This document shows, one piece after another, positions 20,081 to 29,975 of a stretch of DNA of 64,000 nucleotides. The translations under genes were made by a program, and so were the position numbers. How positions within the stretch are numbered: the stretch's first letter is position 1; the number at the start of each line of letters is the position of its first letter. The notes under the pieces were generated by a model. It was not told the origin of the DNA. It did not search any database and was given only the letters and a program-made list of their open reading frames with translations. Source of the stretch: CAVWUA01 sp963758025 (GTDB lineage: Bacteria > Planctomycetota > Planctomycetia > Isosphaerales > Isosphaeraceae); contig CAVWUA010000001.1 in assembly GCA_963758025.1 (NCBI GenBank), positions 434,001 to 498,000 of the forward strand, given 5' to 3'.

Positions 20081-21481
20081 ATGTCCCTGAGGACCGAAGA
20101 TCGAGCGAACGCTCTCCCGCTGGCGGTGCCTGGTGGATCGATCATCCGACAGGTGGGATGGCTTGCGCTTCCGGTTCTCATCGAGCAGGCGCTCCTGTAT
20201 CTGGTAGGCTTCTCCGACACGGTTCTGACGGGCCGGTATCTGGCGGTCGAGCACCTGGCTGCCGTGACGGTCAGCAGCTACCTGTTCTGGACCCTCGGCA
20301 GCCTGATGATGATCGTGTCGGCCGGAGGCACCGCACTTGTCGCCCGTCTGGTTGGCGGCGGGGATCGTGAGGGCGCGTCGCGCATCTGCTGTCAGGCGAT
20401 CGGGCTGGCACTGTTCGTCGGCGCGGGCTTGCTGGTTCTGGGGTTCACGTCGGCACCAACACTCCTCCAGGGCCTCGGTCTGAGGGGCGAGGCGGCGATC
20501 GTGGGAATCGACTACCTACGGATCGTGCTCCTGGCCGCGCCTCTGCTTGCTTGCGAGACGGTGGGAGTCGCCTGCTTGCGAGGCACCGGGGACACGCGTA
20601 CCGGGATGTGGGTCATGGTGCTGGTCAACTCGATCAATGTCGCCCTGAGCTGGCTGTTCGTGGTTGGACCGGGGTCGATCCCATCGCTGGGTTTGAGCGG
20701 AATCGCTCTGGGCACGGCAGTCGGGGAAGGAGTGGGGGGCCTCGTCATTCTGGTTCTGCTGGCGCGGGGGCGATCCGGCCTGCGGCTGACACGTGCCCGC
20801 ATGATTCCCGACCTTCGAGTCATCCGCCGCATCCTCCGAATCAGCCTGCCGGCGGCCGGAGAGAGCACGGTCAATAGCCTTTGCCAGCTCTGGTTTCTGA
20901 GTCTGATCACAAGGCTCGGGGCGACCGCCACCGCGGCGCACGGCGTGGCGATTCGTTGCGAGGCGATCGCATTTCTGACCGTGACCGCCTTCGCGGTGGC
21001 CGCCGGAACCTTGACCGGCCAGTACCTCGGCGCGGCACGGCCCGATCTGGCCAGCCGGTCGGCACGTACGGCCTGGGGACTTGGGGTGGGGATTCTCTGC
21101 GTACTGGGAACGATTCTGTACGCCGGAGCCGAGCCGCTGTTCAACCTGTTTCTCGGCGGCGGTCAGGCGCCGGTGTTGGCCCAAGGTGTGCCTGTGCTCC
21201 GGCTCGTGGCGTTCGCCCTGCCGGCGCTGGCGACGATCAACGTCCTGAATGGCTCGCTCCGGGGCGCGGGGGATACCCGTTGGCCCCTGGTGATCGTCCT
21301 GGTGGGCTATCTCGGTGTACGTATCCCGTTGGCGTACGCCTTGACGATGCCGGAAGCGATGGGCGGATTCGGGTGGGGCCTGTATGGAGCCTGGGTTGCG
21401 ATGTTCGCCGATCTCTCCGTGCGAGCGATTCTCGTCGCCGCGCGTTTTCTCCAGGGAGGCTGGCGGTCGGTCCGGGTTTGA
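20081..21481 (+). CDS. MATE-family multidrug/metabolite exporter
   Basis: Cation-coupled efflux protein of 466 residues with about 12 hydrophobic helices in two six-helix repeats. Family features include QALLYLVGFSDTVLTGRYL at the first helix, LVARLVGGGDREGA and RGTGDTRTGMWVMV in the first half. The second half has LCQLWFLSLITRLGATATAAHG, GQYLGAARPD and LRGAGDTRWPLV. The frame is open far upstream across antisense folD; the ATG at 20081 is the first start at the N-terminal cytoplasmic helix. The substrate is unknown. A perfect palindrome follows the gene. Confidence 0.88.
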   Translation: MSLRTEDRANALPLAVPGGSIIRQVGWLALPVLIEQALLYLVGFSDTVLTGRYLAVEHLAAVTVSSYLFWTLGSLMMIVSAGGTALVARLVGGGDREGASRICCQAIGLALFVGAGLLVLGFTSAPTLLQGLGLRGEAAIVGIDYLRIVLLAAPLLACETVGVACLRGTGDTRTGMWVMVLVNSINVALSWLFVVGPGSIPSLGLSGIALGTAVGEGVGGLVILVLLARGRSGLRLTRARMIPDLRVIRRILRISLPAAGESTVNSLCQLWFLSLITRLGATATAAHGVAIRCEAIAFLTVTAFAVAAGTLTGQYLGAARPDLASRSARTAWGLGVGILCVLGTILYAGAEPLFNLFLGGGQAPVLAQGVPVLRLVAFALPALATINVLNGSLRGAGDTRWPLVIVLVGYLGVRIPLAYALTMPEAMGGFGWGLYGAWVAMFADLSVRAILVAARFLQGGWRSVRV

Positions 21482-21518
21482 ATGGGTCGAACGTCGCGGA
21501 ACCGTTCTTCCGAAATGG

Positions 21519-21548
21519 CAAGAGCCCTCCGAATTCGGAGGGCTCTTG
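21519..21548. terminator. Bidirectional palindromic terminator
   Basis: Perfect 30-nt palindrome (15 bp per arm, GAATTC at its centre) placed between two convergent genes, the MATE gene and the Tyr/Pro-rich protein gene. It has no T-run on either side. Confidence 0.6.
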
Positions 21549-21626
21549 CGGGATGGAGAATGCTCGGGCCATGCGATCCATCGGCCCGATGTTGCCGTAT
21601 TTCGCCGTTCCGGGATCCTTGGCGGA

Positions 21627-22028
21627 TCAGCGGCTATAGCAGGTCCCACCCGGGCAGGAACCCGGCATGACCGGGTAGTACTGCGGAGCGGGCTGGTAGT
21701 AGTAGGAGGTGTAGGGAACCGGTTGTTGAACCGGAGCGGCCGGTCGAACCTGGGCCGGCAGAGTCGCGGCCACAGCCGCCACCGGACCATACGCCGGAGC
21801 CTGAGCCTGAGTCGGTGCCGCAGCCGGAGCCGGGGCAGCCGGCTGATAGACCGGAGCCGGGGCAGCCGGCTGATAGACCGGAGCCGGGGCGTAGTACTGC
21901 TGCTGCTGCGGGTAATAGTATCCGTACGACGCGCCGCAGTTGCCGCCACTGCAGGTGGTCGCGGGCTGACTGGGGCTGAACAGGCCGGAGGTCGCGCTCA
22001 GAGCGACCAGAAGTGCAACATGGTGCAT
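21627..22028 (-). CDS. Secreted Tyr/Pro/Gln-rich repeat protein with CxGGxC ends
   Basis: Not recognised. Product of 133 residues. The N-terminal MHHVALLVALSATSGLF looks like a Sec signal. The mature part begins with CSGGNCG and ends with CPGGTC, so two similar Cys-x-Gly-Gly-x-Cys motifs bracket a low-complexity core. The core has Tyr/Gln blocks (YGYYYPQQQQYYAPAP), two exact 9-residue repeats APAPVYQPA and an Ala/Pro stretch. The frame is open to 22082, but those residues are not signal-like. It could be a cross-linked surface or sheath protein (inference). Confidence 0.6.
   Translation of the reverse strand: MHHVALLVALSATSGLFSPSQPATTCSGGNCGASYGYYYPQQQQYYAPAPVYQPAAPAPVYQPAAPAPAAAPTQAQAPAYGPVAAVAATLPAQVRPAAPVQQPVPYTSYYYQPAPQYYPVMPGSCPGGTCYSR
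21821..21889. repeat. Short coding tandem repeat (27-bp unit)
   Basis: Two exact 27-bp units (21836-21862 and 21863-21889) preceded by a 15-bp partial copy. They encode the 9-residue APAPVYQPA repeats of the Tyr/Pro-rich protein. Exact identity suggests recent duplication by slippage. Confidence 0.85.
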
Positions 22029-22534
22029 GTGCAAGAAATCCCTTATCTCAAGATGCGGATTCGTTGTTGGGTGTGGAGCCATTCCACACCGAGGGGGGAA
22101 CCTCGGGCCTCCGGGCCCTCGGCTTCATAGCTGGAACCAGGCGGTCGCTTCATCGCTGCCGCTGCTGGTACGATCCTTCCATCCCAAAGGTTAACCACTC
22201 TCGGGACACCCAACCCGCCCTTCGAGAAATCAGGGTTCGGGCCGCTGCCTCCAAGATCGAGGCGGGATTGTAGAGAAATGCCGAACGCCGCGCCAATGGA
22301 GGTTTTGGAGATTCAAGCGATCTTTTCTGGTTTAATAAGATCTACCGATCAGGGGGTTTGGTTGGTCCGGAAATCGCAAATCTCTACAGAATGGGGAATT
22401 GTGTGATGGGAAGGTGGGATCGTCGAAAGCCGAAAATGACAAGAAAAAATCCTTGAAATTCCGTTCCAGGGGGATCTCTGACGAGAGAAATCGCGAAAGC
22501 AAGTGAGAAATCTGGCGACTATCGGTGGCGTGAA
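22029..22534. other. 506-bp intergenic region
   Basis: Between two minus-strand genes. The part at 22260-22510 is clearly AT-richer than its surroundings and presumably carries the promoter of the Tyr/Pro-rich protein gene and the 3' end of the reductase transcript. A small GC hairpin lies near 22088-22125. No gene or RNA motif recognised. Confidence 0.45.
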
Positions 22535-22912
<378 letters not shown>

Positions 22913-23152
22913 GATGCGACTCCCGAAGGCTGGGGGGAACGGATGTTGTCGGAAGATTCGACCGACGAGAAAGCCCGGCATGTTACCCGATTTTGAGGCA
23001 TTCTCCCAGAGGTGACGTTGAAAGGGAGAAAACAGCCCGGGATGATCCCTTGTGAGACAGACCCAGCTTTCGGTATGCTACTTGACCTTTGTCAACGTCG
23101 CATCCAGCCGTCGCCCGCCCGCCCATTTTCCCCGCCCCGAGATCGATCCGTC

Positions 23153-24856
23153 ATGATCCGCCTGGTGAACGCGAAGAAGAATTATGGCCGTCAGGTCCTT
23201 TACGATGGCATCGACGCCTCGATCGTTCGGGGGGATCGGATCGGCCTTCTGGGAAAGAACGGCGCGGGGAAGTCCACGCTTTTCAAGGTCTTGATTGGCC
23301 AGGACGCGCTGGACGGAGGCGACCTGCTGCGCGATCGGAAATGCTCCATCGGTTATCTCCCGCAGGAGATTCACCCCCTGCACGAGGGGACCGTTTTCGA
23401 AAACATGCTCGCCCACCTTGGCCCCTGGACCGAGGCGGACCGGCGGCTGAAAGAGGTCATGACGGGGCTGGAGCAAGGAGACCCGAAGGCGCTCGATCGT
23501 TACGACGACGCGATGGAGGCGTTTCTCGTCGCGGGCGGGTACGAGATGGAGGCAAGGGCCAAGGCCATCCTGCTCGGGTTGGGGTTCTCGGTCGAGAAAC
23601 TCGATGCGCCGGTGGCGACCCTCTCCGGTGGGTGGGCCATGCGCCTGGCCCTGGGGGGATTGCTCGCGTTCGAGCACGACCTCTTGCTGCTCGACGAGCC
23701 GACGAACCACCTCGACTTGCTGAGTGTGAAATGGTTTGAGGAGTTCCTTCGTTCTTACCCCGGCGCGATATTGATCACCTGCCACGATCGAGATTTCCTC
23801 GACCGGGTCATCACGAAGACCTTCGAGCTGGAGTTGGGGAATCTGTTCACGTATCCGGGAAATTATTCGGCCTACCTTCCGCAGAAGGATCACCGGCTCG
23901 CGGTCCATCAAGCCTCGTTCGATTCGCAACGGAAGAAGATCCGCCAGATGCAGGACTTCGTCGATCGCAACCGCGCCAACGCCGCCACGGCGTCCCGCGC
24001 ACAGAGTCGTATCAAGGCGATCGAGAAGATGGACAGGATCGAGGCGCCGCAGACCGACACGTCCGCCTTGCGGATCAAGCTGCCCGAGCCTCCGCGGAGT
24101 GGCCAGCTCGTGGCGAAACTGGACGACGTGACGTTCGCCTACGGAACGAAGGTTGTCTATCGCGGCCTGAGCCTGGAGATCGAGCGGGGAGATAAGGTGG
24201 TTCTCGTCGGCCCCAATGGCGCGGGCAAGACGACCCTGATGAAGCTTCTGGCCGGAGTCCACAGCCCGACACAAGGAGAGGTGGCACTCGGCAGCAACGT
24301 CTTCGCGACGTATTTCGCCCAGCATCGGGTCGAGGCGCTTAATCTGAAAGCGACGGTTCTCGATAGCTTGCGGGAGGTCCACCCGGGGGCGAGCGAAGGG
24401 TCGCTCCGGCACATGCTCGGGGCGTTCCTGTTCTCGGGAGACGCGGTCGATAAGTCGGTTGGGGCTCTCTCCGGCGGCGAGAAGACACGGCTCTGCCTGG
24501 CGAAGATCCTCACCATCGCGCACAACTTCATCATGATGGATGAGCCGACGAACCATCTCGACATCGCCAGCCGTGACGTGCTCGAAGAGGCCCTTCAGGA
24601 TTACCAGGGGTCACTCTGCTTCATCTCGCACGACGAACACTTCATCCGCGCCGTGGCGAACAAGGTCATCGAGGTCGAGGCGGGTCGGCTGACGGTCTAT
24701 CCGTGCGACTACGAGAATTACCTCTATCTCAAGCTCAAGCGGCAGGAGGCCGACAGCCCGTTCGCTGTCTTGACTCGTGGCGTTCGCCCGAAGGCCGAGC
24801 CGAAGGAGGAAGCGATCGACGCACGCGAGACAAAGCGGCGTGCGTCGATCGCGTGA
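23153..24856 (+). CDS. ABC-F family ATPase
   Basis: Cytosolic ABC-F protein of 567 residues without membrane domain; the family acts on the ribosome. The two nucleotide-binding domains show Walker A GKNGAGKS and GPNGAGKT, signatures LSGGWAM and LSGGEK, and DEPTNHLD twice. The linker between them (about 245-320) is charged and helical. The layout is closest to the Uup/YheS type. The ATG at 23153 starts at MIRLVNAKKNYG; upstream codons are not family-like. An inverted repeat TTGAC-CTTT-GTCAA (23082-23095) lies 57 bp upstream. The last codons form a perfect hairpin (24812-24852). Confidence 0.88.
   Translation: MIRLVNAKKNYGRQVLYDGIDASIVRGDRIGLLGKNGAGKSTLFKVLIGQDALDGGDLLRDRKCSIGYLPQEIHPLHEGTVFENMLAHLGPWTEADRRLKEVMTGLEQGDPKALDRYDDAMEAFLVAGGYEMEARAKAILLGLGFSVEKLDAPVATLSGGWAMRLALGGLLAFEHDLLLLDEPTNHLDLLSVKWFEEFLRSYPGAILITCHDRDFLDRVITKTFELELGNLFTYPGNYSAYLPQKDHRLAVHQASFDSQRKKIRQMQDFVDRNRANAATASRAQSRIKAIEKMDRIEAPQTDTSALRIKLPEPPRSGQLVAKLDDVTFAYGTKVVYRGLSLEIERGDKVVLVGPNGAGKTTLMKLLAGVHSPTQGEVALGSNVFATYFAQHRVEALNLKATVLDSLREVHPGASEGSLRHMLGAFLFSGDAVDKSVGALSGGEKTRLCLAKILTIAHNFIMMDEPTNHLDIASRDVLEEALQDYQGSLCFISHDEHFIRAVANKVIEVEAGRLTVYPCDYENYLYLKLKRQEADSPFAVLTRGVRPKAEPKEEAIDARETKRRASIA
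24812..24852. terminator. Hairpin embedded in the last codons of the ABC-F gene
   Basis: Perfect 15-bp stem (24812-24826 with 24838-24852) with an 11-nt loop, ending 1 nt before the stop codon. The next gene is convergent and ends 22 bp further on, so the hairpin is placed to end transcripts from both sides. No T-run. Confidence 0.55.
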
Positions 24857-24878
24857 TTCGGTAAAAGGCCGGGTCAGA

Positions 24879-26343
24879 TCAAGCCAGAACGTCCTTGACG
24901 ACGTGCCCGTGTACGTTCGTCAAACGGCGCTGAATGCCGTTGTGATAGAACGTGAGCCGTTCGTGGTCGATGCCGAGCAGATGAAGCACGGTAGCGTGGA
25001 AATCGTAGGTCGTGACGGGGTCCAGGACGGAGGCGTAGCCGACGGAGTCCGTGGCTCCGTGGGCGAAACCTTTCTTCAATCCCGCGCCGGCGAGGACGTT
25101 GGTGAACCCCTGCGGGTGATGATCGCGTCCGGGACTGAGCTTCCCCTTATCAGCCTGGGCAAACGGGGTGCGGCCGAACTCGGTGGTGATCATGACGATC
25201 GTGGAATCGAGTAGTCCGCGTTGCCGGAGGTCCTGGATCAGGCCGCCGATCGGCCGGTCGACGCGACGGGCCTCGCCGGTGTGGCTCTTGTAGCCATTGC
25301 CGACGATGTTGTCGTGCGCGTCCCAGGAGACGCCGTCGCCGGTCCAGAGTTGCACCATTCGGACGCCGCGCTCGATAAGCCGGCGCGATCAGACAGTTGC
25401 GGGCGGTATCACGGCACTCGTCGCGATCCAGCCCGTATAGTTTCTTGATGTGCTCCGGTTCGCTGGAGAAATCGACCGTCTCGGGAATCGCTGTCTGCAT
25501 CCGCGCGGCCAGTTCATAGCTGCGAATGCGCGCGGCGAGCGGGTCGGTCTGCGTCTCCTCGTGAAGATGGATCGCATCGAGTTCTTTAAGGAACTCCAGG
25601 CGCGCCTGTTGCGTTTCGGCGGAAACTCCGCTGGCCGGCTGAAGGTCCAGAATCGGTGGCCCGCCCCGCGTGTTGAAGGCGACTCCTTGATGCTGGGCGG
25701 GGAGGAAGCCGCTGGTCCAGTTGAAGGCCCCTCCGGCGGCGTTCGGTATCCCTCGCGAGTCGGGCAGCACGACGAAGGCGGGAAGGTTCTCATTCTCGGT
25801 TCCCAGGCCGTACGACAGCCAGGCGCCCATGGACGGGAAGCCCATCTGGCGGAAGCCGGTATTCGCCTGAAAGACGCCCGGGATGTGGTTGGCCGTCTCG
25901 GCAACCATCGAATTGATGACCGTCAGCTCATCCGCGACCTCGGCGATTTGCGGGAACAGGTCGGAAACCCAGAGGCCGCTCTTGCCGCGACGCTTGAAGG
26001 GATAATGCGATTTGTGTAGCCGCCCGACCTTGCCGTTGAACACGTCCAGGTTCTTGCCGATCTCTTCCGGCATGTCCTTGCCATGGGACTTCTCCAGCTC
26101 CGGCTTGTAGTCGAACGAATCGACATGGCTCAGGCCACCGCCGAGGAAGATGTGGATGATGTGCTTGGCTTTTGCCTCGTGGTGCAGCCCGGGTCGTCCC
26201 GTCGCGCCGGCCGGGGCCGCGAGCAATCGCCCTTCACGCAGGAGCAGATCGGCCACCGCGATCGTTGGCAAGCCGAATACGGCATCGCGCAGGAAGTCCC
26301 GACGCGTTTTCTCCAGTGGTCTTGTCGTGAGCTCTCGGTTCAT
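24879..26343 (-). CDS. DUF1501 protein, copy a (one frameshift)
   Basis: Alkaline-phosphatase/sulfatase-superfamily protein of unknown substrate. A twin-arginine-like signal (KTRRDFLRDAVFG) opens the protein at the ATG at 26343. Family motifs are HIFLGGGLSHVDSFDYKPEL, LWVSDLFPQIAEVADEL, GAWLSYGLGTENENLPAFVV and, in the other frame, MVQLWTGDGVSWDAHDN, TTEFGRTPFAQ, GRDHHPQGF and DFHATVLHLLGIDH. The two frames meet near 25384 and the length requires a net shift of one or two bases. It follows PSD1 copy a by 34 bp on the same strand. Confidence 0.88.
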
Positions 26344-26377
26344 GGCGGACGCTCTCACTTCCGGAAAGGCAGGACCA

Positions 26378-29073
26378 TCAATTGACGAACAGAAATTCAT
26401 TGGTGTTGAACAACACCAGGCAAAGCTGGTTCAAACCATGTCGCGTGATGAACGACCGAGCAAGATCTCGCTCATGGTCGTTCGGCTGCCGGGCCAGGGC
26501 CAAGCTCCACGCACGGTCAATCTGATGCCCAACGTCTTCCCCCGCTTCACGACGGACGCGGTCAGCGAATCGCTCGGCGCACTTCTCCATGAAGGTGTCG
26601 TTGAGCAGGCTGAGCGACTGAACCGGAGTGATCGTTCGGGTCCGTCTCGGCATCATGACGGACGTGTCAGGGCAGTCGAGTGATTCGAGCATCGGATGGT
26701 TCCCGGATCGCGCCAGAGGCGATAGATCGTGCGGCGGTTGGTCGCGTCGGAAAACTCGCCGGTCGGGTCCGTGAAGGTATGATTGTTGCCGAGATCGACC
26801 TTGACGTCGCGGAAGCTTGGTCCCCCGAGTTGTCGATTCAACGCTCCGGCGACCACCAACGCGGCGTCGCGCACGGCTTCCCCCTCCAGCCGACGCCGGT
26901 TGGCACGCCAGAGGAGGCGATTCTCGGCGTCGATACTCTCGGCCGGATCGTTTGTCACCTGCGACGCTTGCCGATAGGTGGCGGAGTTGACGATCAGACG
27001 ATGCAGGTCCTTCGTCTTCCAGCCCCCCTCAACGAACCGCGAGGCCAGATAATCCAGAAGCTCCGGGTGGCTGGGATGACCGCCGTTGAAGCCAAAGTCG
27101 CTCGGCGCTTCGACGAGTCCATGCCCGAAGTGATAATACCAGAGCCGGTTCACGAAGACTCGGGCCGTCAAGGGGTTGCGGCGATCGGCGACCCAATGCG
27201 CCAGAGCCACCCGCCGCTTGGACTCGGGAGCGTCGGGAGCCAGACCAAAATCGCCCGACAGCCCGTTCAGCGCCTTGAGTCCGGCCGGCGAAACGACCCC
27301 GTGCGGCTGACGATAATCGCCCCGATCCAGCACGAAAAACAGCGGCGGTTGCTTCGGAATGATGACGTGAGCAACTCCTTTGAAGTCCGGCTGGCCGGAC
27401 GCCGGCAGCTTGATGTTCTGGCGCTCCTTCTCTTCCTGATTCACGCCTCCAAGCAAGGCGGCGAACTGATAGTATTCCTTTTGAGAGATCGGGTCGAACT
27501 TGTGATCGTGGCAGCGGGCGCAGTTGATCGTCAGGCCGAGGAAGGATTGCCCGAGCGTCGCGACGAGGTCCTCCATCTCGTCCCAGCGTGTCGCCTTGCG
27601 CATCTCCTGCGATCCCTCGTTGTGCGCCACCTGGTCCCACGTGCCGCAGACGTGATATCCCGTGGCAATCAGGGCGCTGAGGTCATCGGGATAAAGCACA
27701 TCACCGGCAATCTGTCGGCGAACGAACTCGTCGTAGGGCATGTCGCGGTTGAAGGCCTCGATCACCCAATCGCGGTAGCGCCAGGCGTTTTCCCGGATGC
27801 GGTTGCGCTCGAACCCCTGGCTCTCTCCGAAGCGGACGACATCGAGCCAGTGACGCGCCCAGCGCTCGCCATAATGCGGTGAGTCGAGCAGGTGATCGAC
27901 CAGCTTTTCATAAGCCTTCTCGTCGTTGTCGTTGACGAATCGCTCGACCTCGTCCGGCTCTGGCGGTAGGCCAACCAGGTCGAAGGAAAGTCGACGGATC
28001 AACGTCCGCCGATCGGCTTCCGGGGCGGGATGTAGGCCCTTCGCCTCCAGTTGGGCGAGCACGAACCGATCGACGTCGTTACGGGGCCACGCCTTGTCCT
28101 TCACGGCAGGAACCGACGGACGCTCGACCGGCTGCAACGACCACCAGTCGTACCCGGCGCGGCGGTCGGTCGTGACGACGAAGGGATCAATCTCGGGAGT
28201 TCCCCACTTCGCCCCTTCGGCTATCCAGGCAACAAGGTGTTGCTTTTCCTGATCGTTCAGCTTCGGCCGGCCCTTCGGCATCTGACCGGTCTCGATGTAC
28301 TCCAGAAGAAGGCTCTCATCCGGCTTACCGGGTTCGATGGGAGGACCACTCTCGCCTCCTTCGAGGGCGTCTGTCTCGGTCGCCAGGCTCAGACCCCCTT
28401 TGCGGGTCGATCCACTGTGACATTCCAGACAGTGCCGGGCCAGCACGGGGGCGATCTTTTCATCGAAGGTCCGTACAGCGATCGGATCGCGAGGACGTTC
28501 CGGTTCCGGCTGTCCCGGCTCGGGAATCGTCCCGGAGCCTTTCCAGATCTCGATACCGGAGAGGTTCGCCGCGCCGCCACGGGTTGTCAGTTGGAAAGCT
28601 TCCCGCTTCGCCTCGATTCGCCAGGGGCCGAGACGCTTCCAGGCTCCCGTCTTGCCGCTGACATAGTCGTGCAGGACCTCGCGACCGTTGAGGCTGATGC
28701 TATACGTCTCGGAGTTATTATCCTCCCAGACATACAGGAAGACGGAGTACGTCCCGTCGGGAATGTTGGTGAACGCCATATCAACGTTGCCGTTCCAGCG
28801 GCTTGACCGGATCATCATGGCCCGTTCGGGATCGGTCGGAGGGTCGAGAGTGACCCCCTGATTCTCGAACGCCTGATCTCGGCTCACCAGATTCTTCGTG
28901 TCGCCCCCCTCCCAGGGGTGCCCGTCGATCTGGAGCGGAGGTCCATTCAGATTGATCCCGCGAAAGAACACGGCGGGTGGCGGGACCGCGAAGGAGGAGT
29001 CAGTCGCTAGCAGCAGGACCGCAAGCAGACCAAAGCTCGACAGGGATCGTCGGGTGATACGCACTTCCGGCAT
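26378..29073 (-). CDS. PSD1 copy a: malectin-like, PSCyt1, DUF1549 and DUF1553 protein (one frameshift)
   Basis: Exported protein of about 898 residues. Order: Sec-like signal (RRSLSSFGLLAVLLLATDSSFA), a malectin-like carbohydrate-binding domain (about 35-175), a PSCyt1 cytochrome segment with CLECH and the downstream MPKGRPKL, DUF1549 (PHYGERWARHWLDVVRFGES, CARCHDHKFDPI) and DUF1553 (NPLTARVFVNRLWYYHFG, ITPVQSLSLLND). The last 100 residues are in another frame; adding one base in the run at about 26713 (TGG to TGGG on the minus strand) restores YRLWARSGNHP. An upstream GTG (29094) is possible. First gene of an operon with DUF1501 copy a and divergent from gntR. Confidence 0.88.
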
Positions 29074-29102
29074 GATGGTCCGTCCCAACGTCACGAATCA
29101 GT

Positions 29103-29131
29103 TTGACACGCCACTGGTATACCAGTAAGAT
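29103..29131 (+). promoter_or_regulatory. gntR promoter with GntR-type operator in its spacer
   Basis: TTGACA (29103-29108) and TAAGAT (29126-29131) are separated by exactly 17 bp. The perfect palindrome ACTGGTATACCAGT (29113-29126) fills the spacer and has the T-G-G-T-x-x-A-C-C-A shape known for FadR/FCD-type GntR operators. It lies 61 bp before gntR and 40 bp before the divergent PSD1 operon, so one bound dimer could block both promoters. Confidence 0.7.
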
Positions 29132-29191
29132 CGTACTCAGCGTATCGCGCCCGACAGAGAAACACAACCATTTCGTTTGCGAATTCCCTCC

Positions 29192-29887
29192 ATGCTGACT
29201 AATGACCGAATCCTGAACCAAGGCGCGGGCTCGGATCCGCTGGAGCGTGGCGCGACTTCCCTGAAGCAGCGTGCCTATGACGAGTTGAAGCGTCAGATTT
29301 TGTCCGGGGCGTTGATGCCGGGGACGTTGCTCTCGGAGCGGCAACTTGCGCAAGCGATGAAGATGAGCAAAACGCCGGTACATGCGGCGCTGGAGCGACT
29401 GGAGGTGGATGGGCTCGTCACGGTCGCGGCTCAGCAAGGGATTATTGTCCGGGAGATCACGCCGCAGGACATGGCGGATCATTTCGAGATGCGCGAGGCC
29501 CTGGAGCCATTCGTGGTCGTCCGGCTGGCGGGACGTTTAACGTCCGACCAGGGACGTCGGCTCGACCAGAATCTCCAGGAGAACCGCCGCGCGGTCGAAG
29601 TAAGCGACGTTGAAGCGAACGTGCGGCTCGACGCGGAGTTTCACGGGCTGCTGTGCGAGTTCCTCGGAAATCGCGAGATCACGCGCGTCATGGGCCAGCT
29701 TCGTGAAAAGGTTCATGGCGTGATCTATCATATTTCCACAAGATTCCCCCAACGGATGGCCGTCTCGTTCGCCGAACATGAAACCATCGCCGAGGCGATC
29801 CGACAGGGAGACGGTCCGATCGCGGCGGAGCGCATGAGAACCCACCTTCGTAACGGCTTGCAGAGCATCTACCGGCGCGATCCGTGA
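29192..29887 (+). CDS. GntR-family transcriptional regulator, FCD (FadR) subfamily
   Basis: DNA-binding repressor of 231 residues. The winged helix-turn-helix spans about 20-90 (AYDELKRQILSGALMPGTLL, SERQLAQAMKMSKTPVHAAL). The all-helical FCD ligand domain follows, with D/H metal-binding positions (VRLDAEFHGLLCEFLGN, EHETIAEAIRQGD, ERMRTHL). FCD regulators usually sense sugar acids or other carboxylates. The ATG at 29192 is preferred over an upstream TTG (29177). A palindromic operator sits in its own promoter, so autoregulation and control of the divergent PSD1/DUF1501 operon are likely (inference). Confidence 0.9.
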   Translation: MLTNDRILNQGAGSDPLERGATSLKQRAYDELKRQILSGALMPGTLLSERQLAQAMKMSKTPVHAALERLEVDGLVTVAAQQGIIVREITPQDMADHFEMREALEPFVVVRLAGRLTSDQGRRLDQNLQENRRAVEVSDVEANVRLDAEFHGLLCEFLGNREITRVMGQLREKVHGVIYHISTRFPQRMAVSFAEHETIAEAIRQGDGPIAAERMRTHLRNGLQSIYRRDP

Positions 29888-29975
29888 CGTGGCTCTGGGC
29901 TGGGCTTGAGCCACCTTGATCCCTTCGGTTACAACCATTGCCGGAGCAACCCCGCCCCCCGAGGGTTCCCGGCGC

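Noticed and set aside
21821..21889. Repeat block as a CRISPR array
   Set aside because: The units are directly adjacent without spacers and lie in frame inside a coding sequence.
23082..23095. TTGAC-CTTT-GTCAA as an operator of the ABC-F gene
   Set aside because: The arms are only 5 bp and no regulator is linked, so I mention it only as a possibility in the gene entry.
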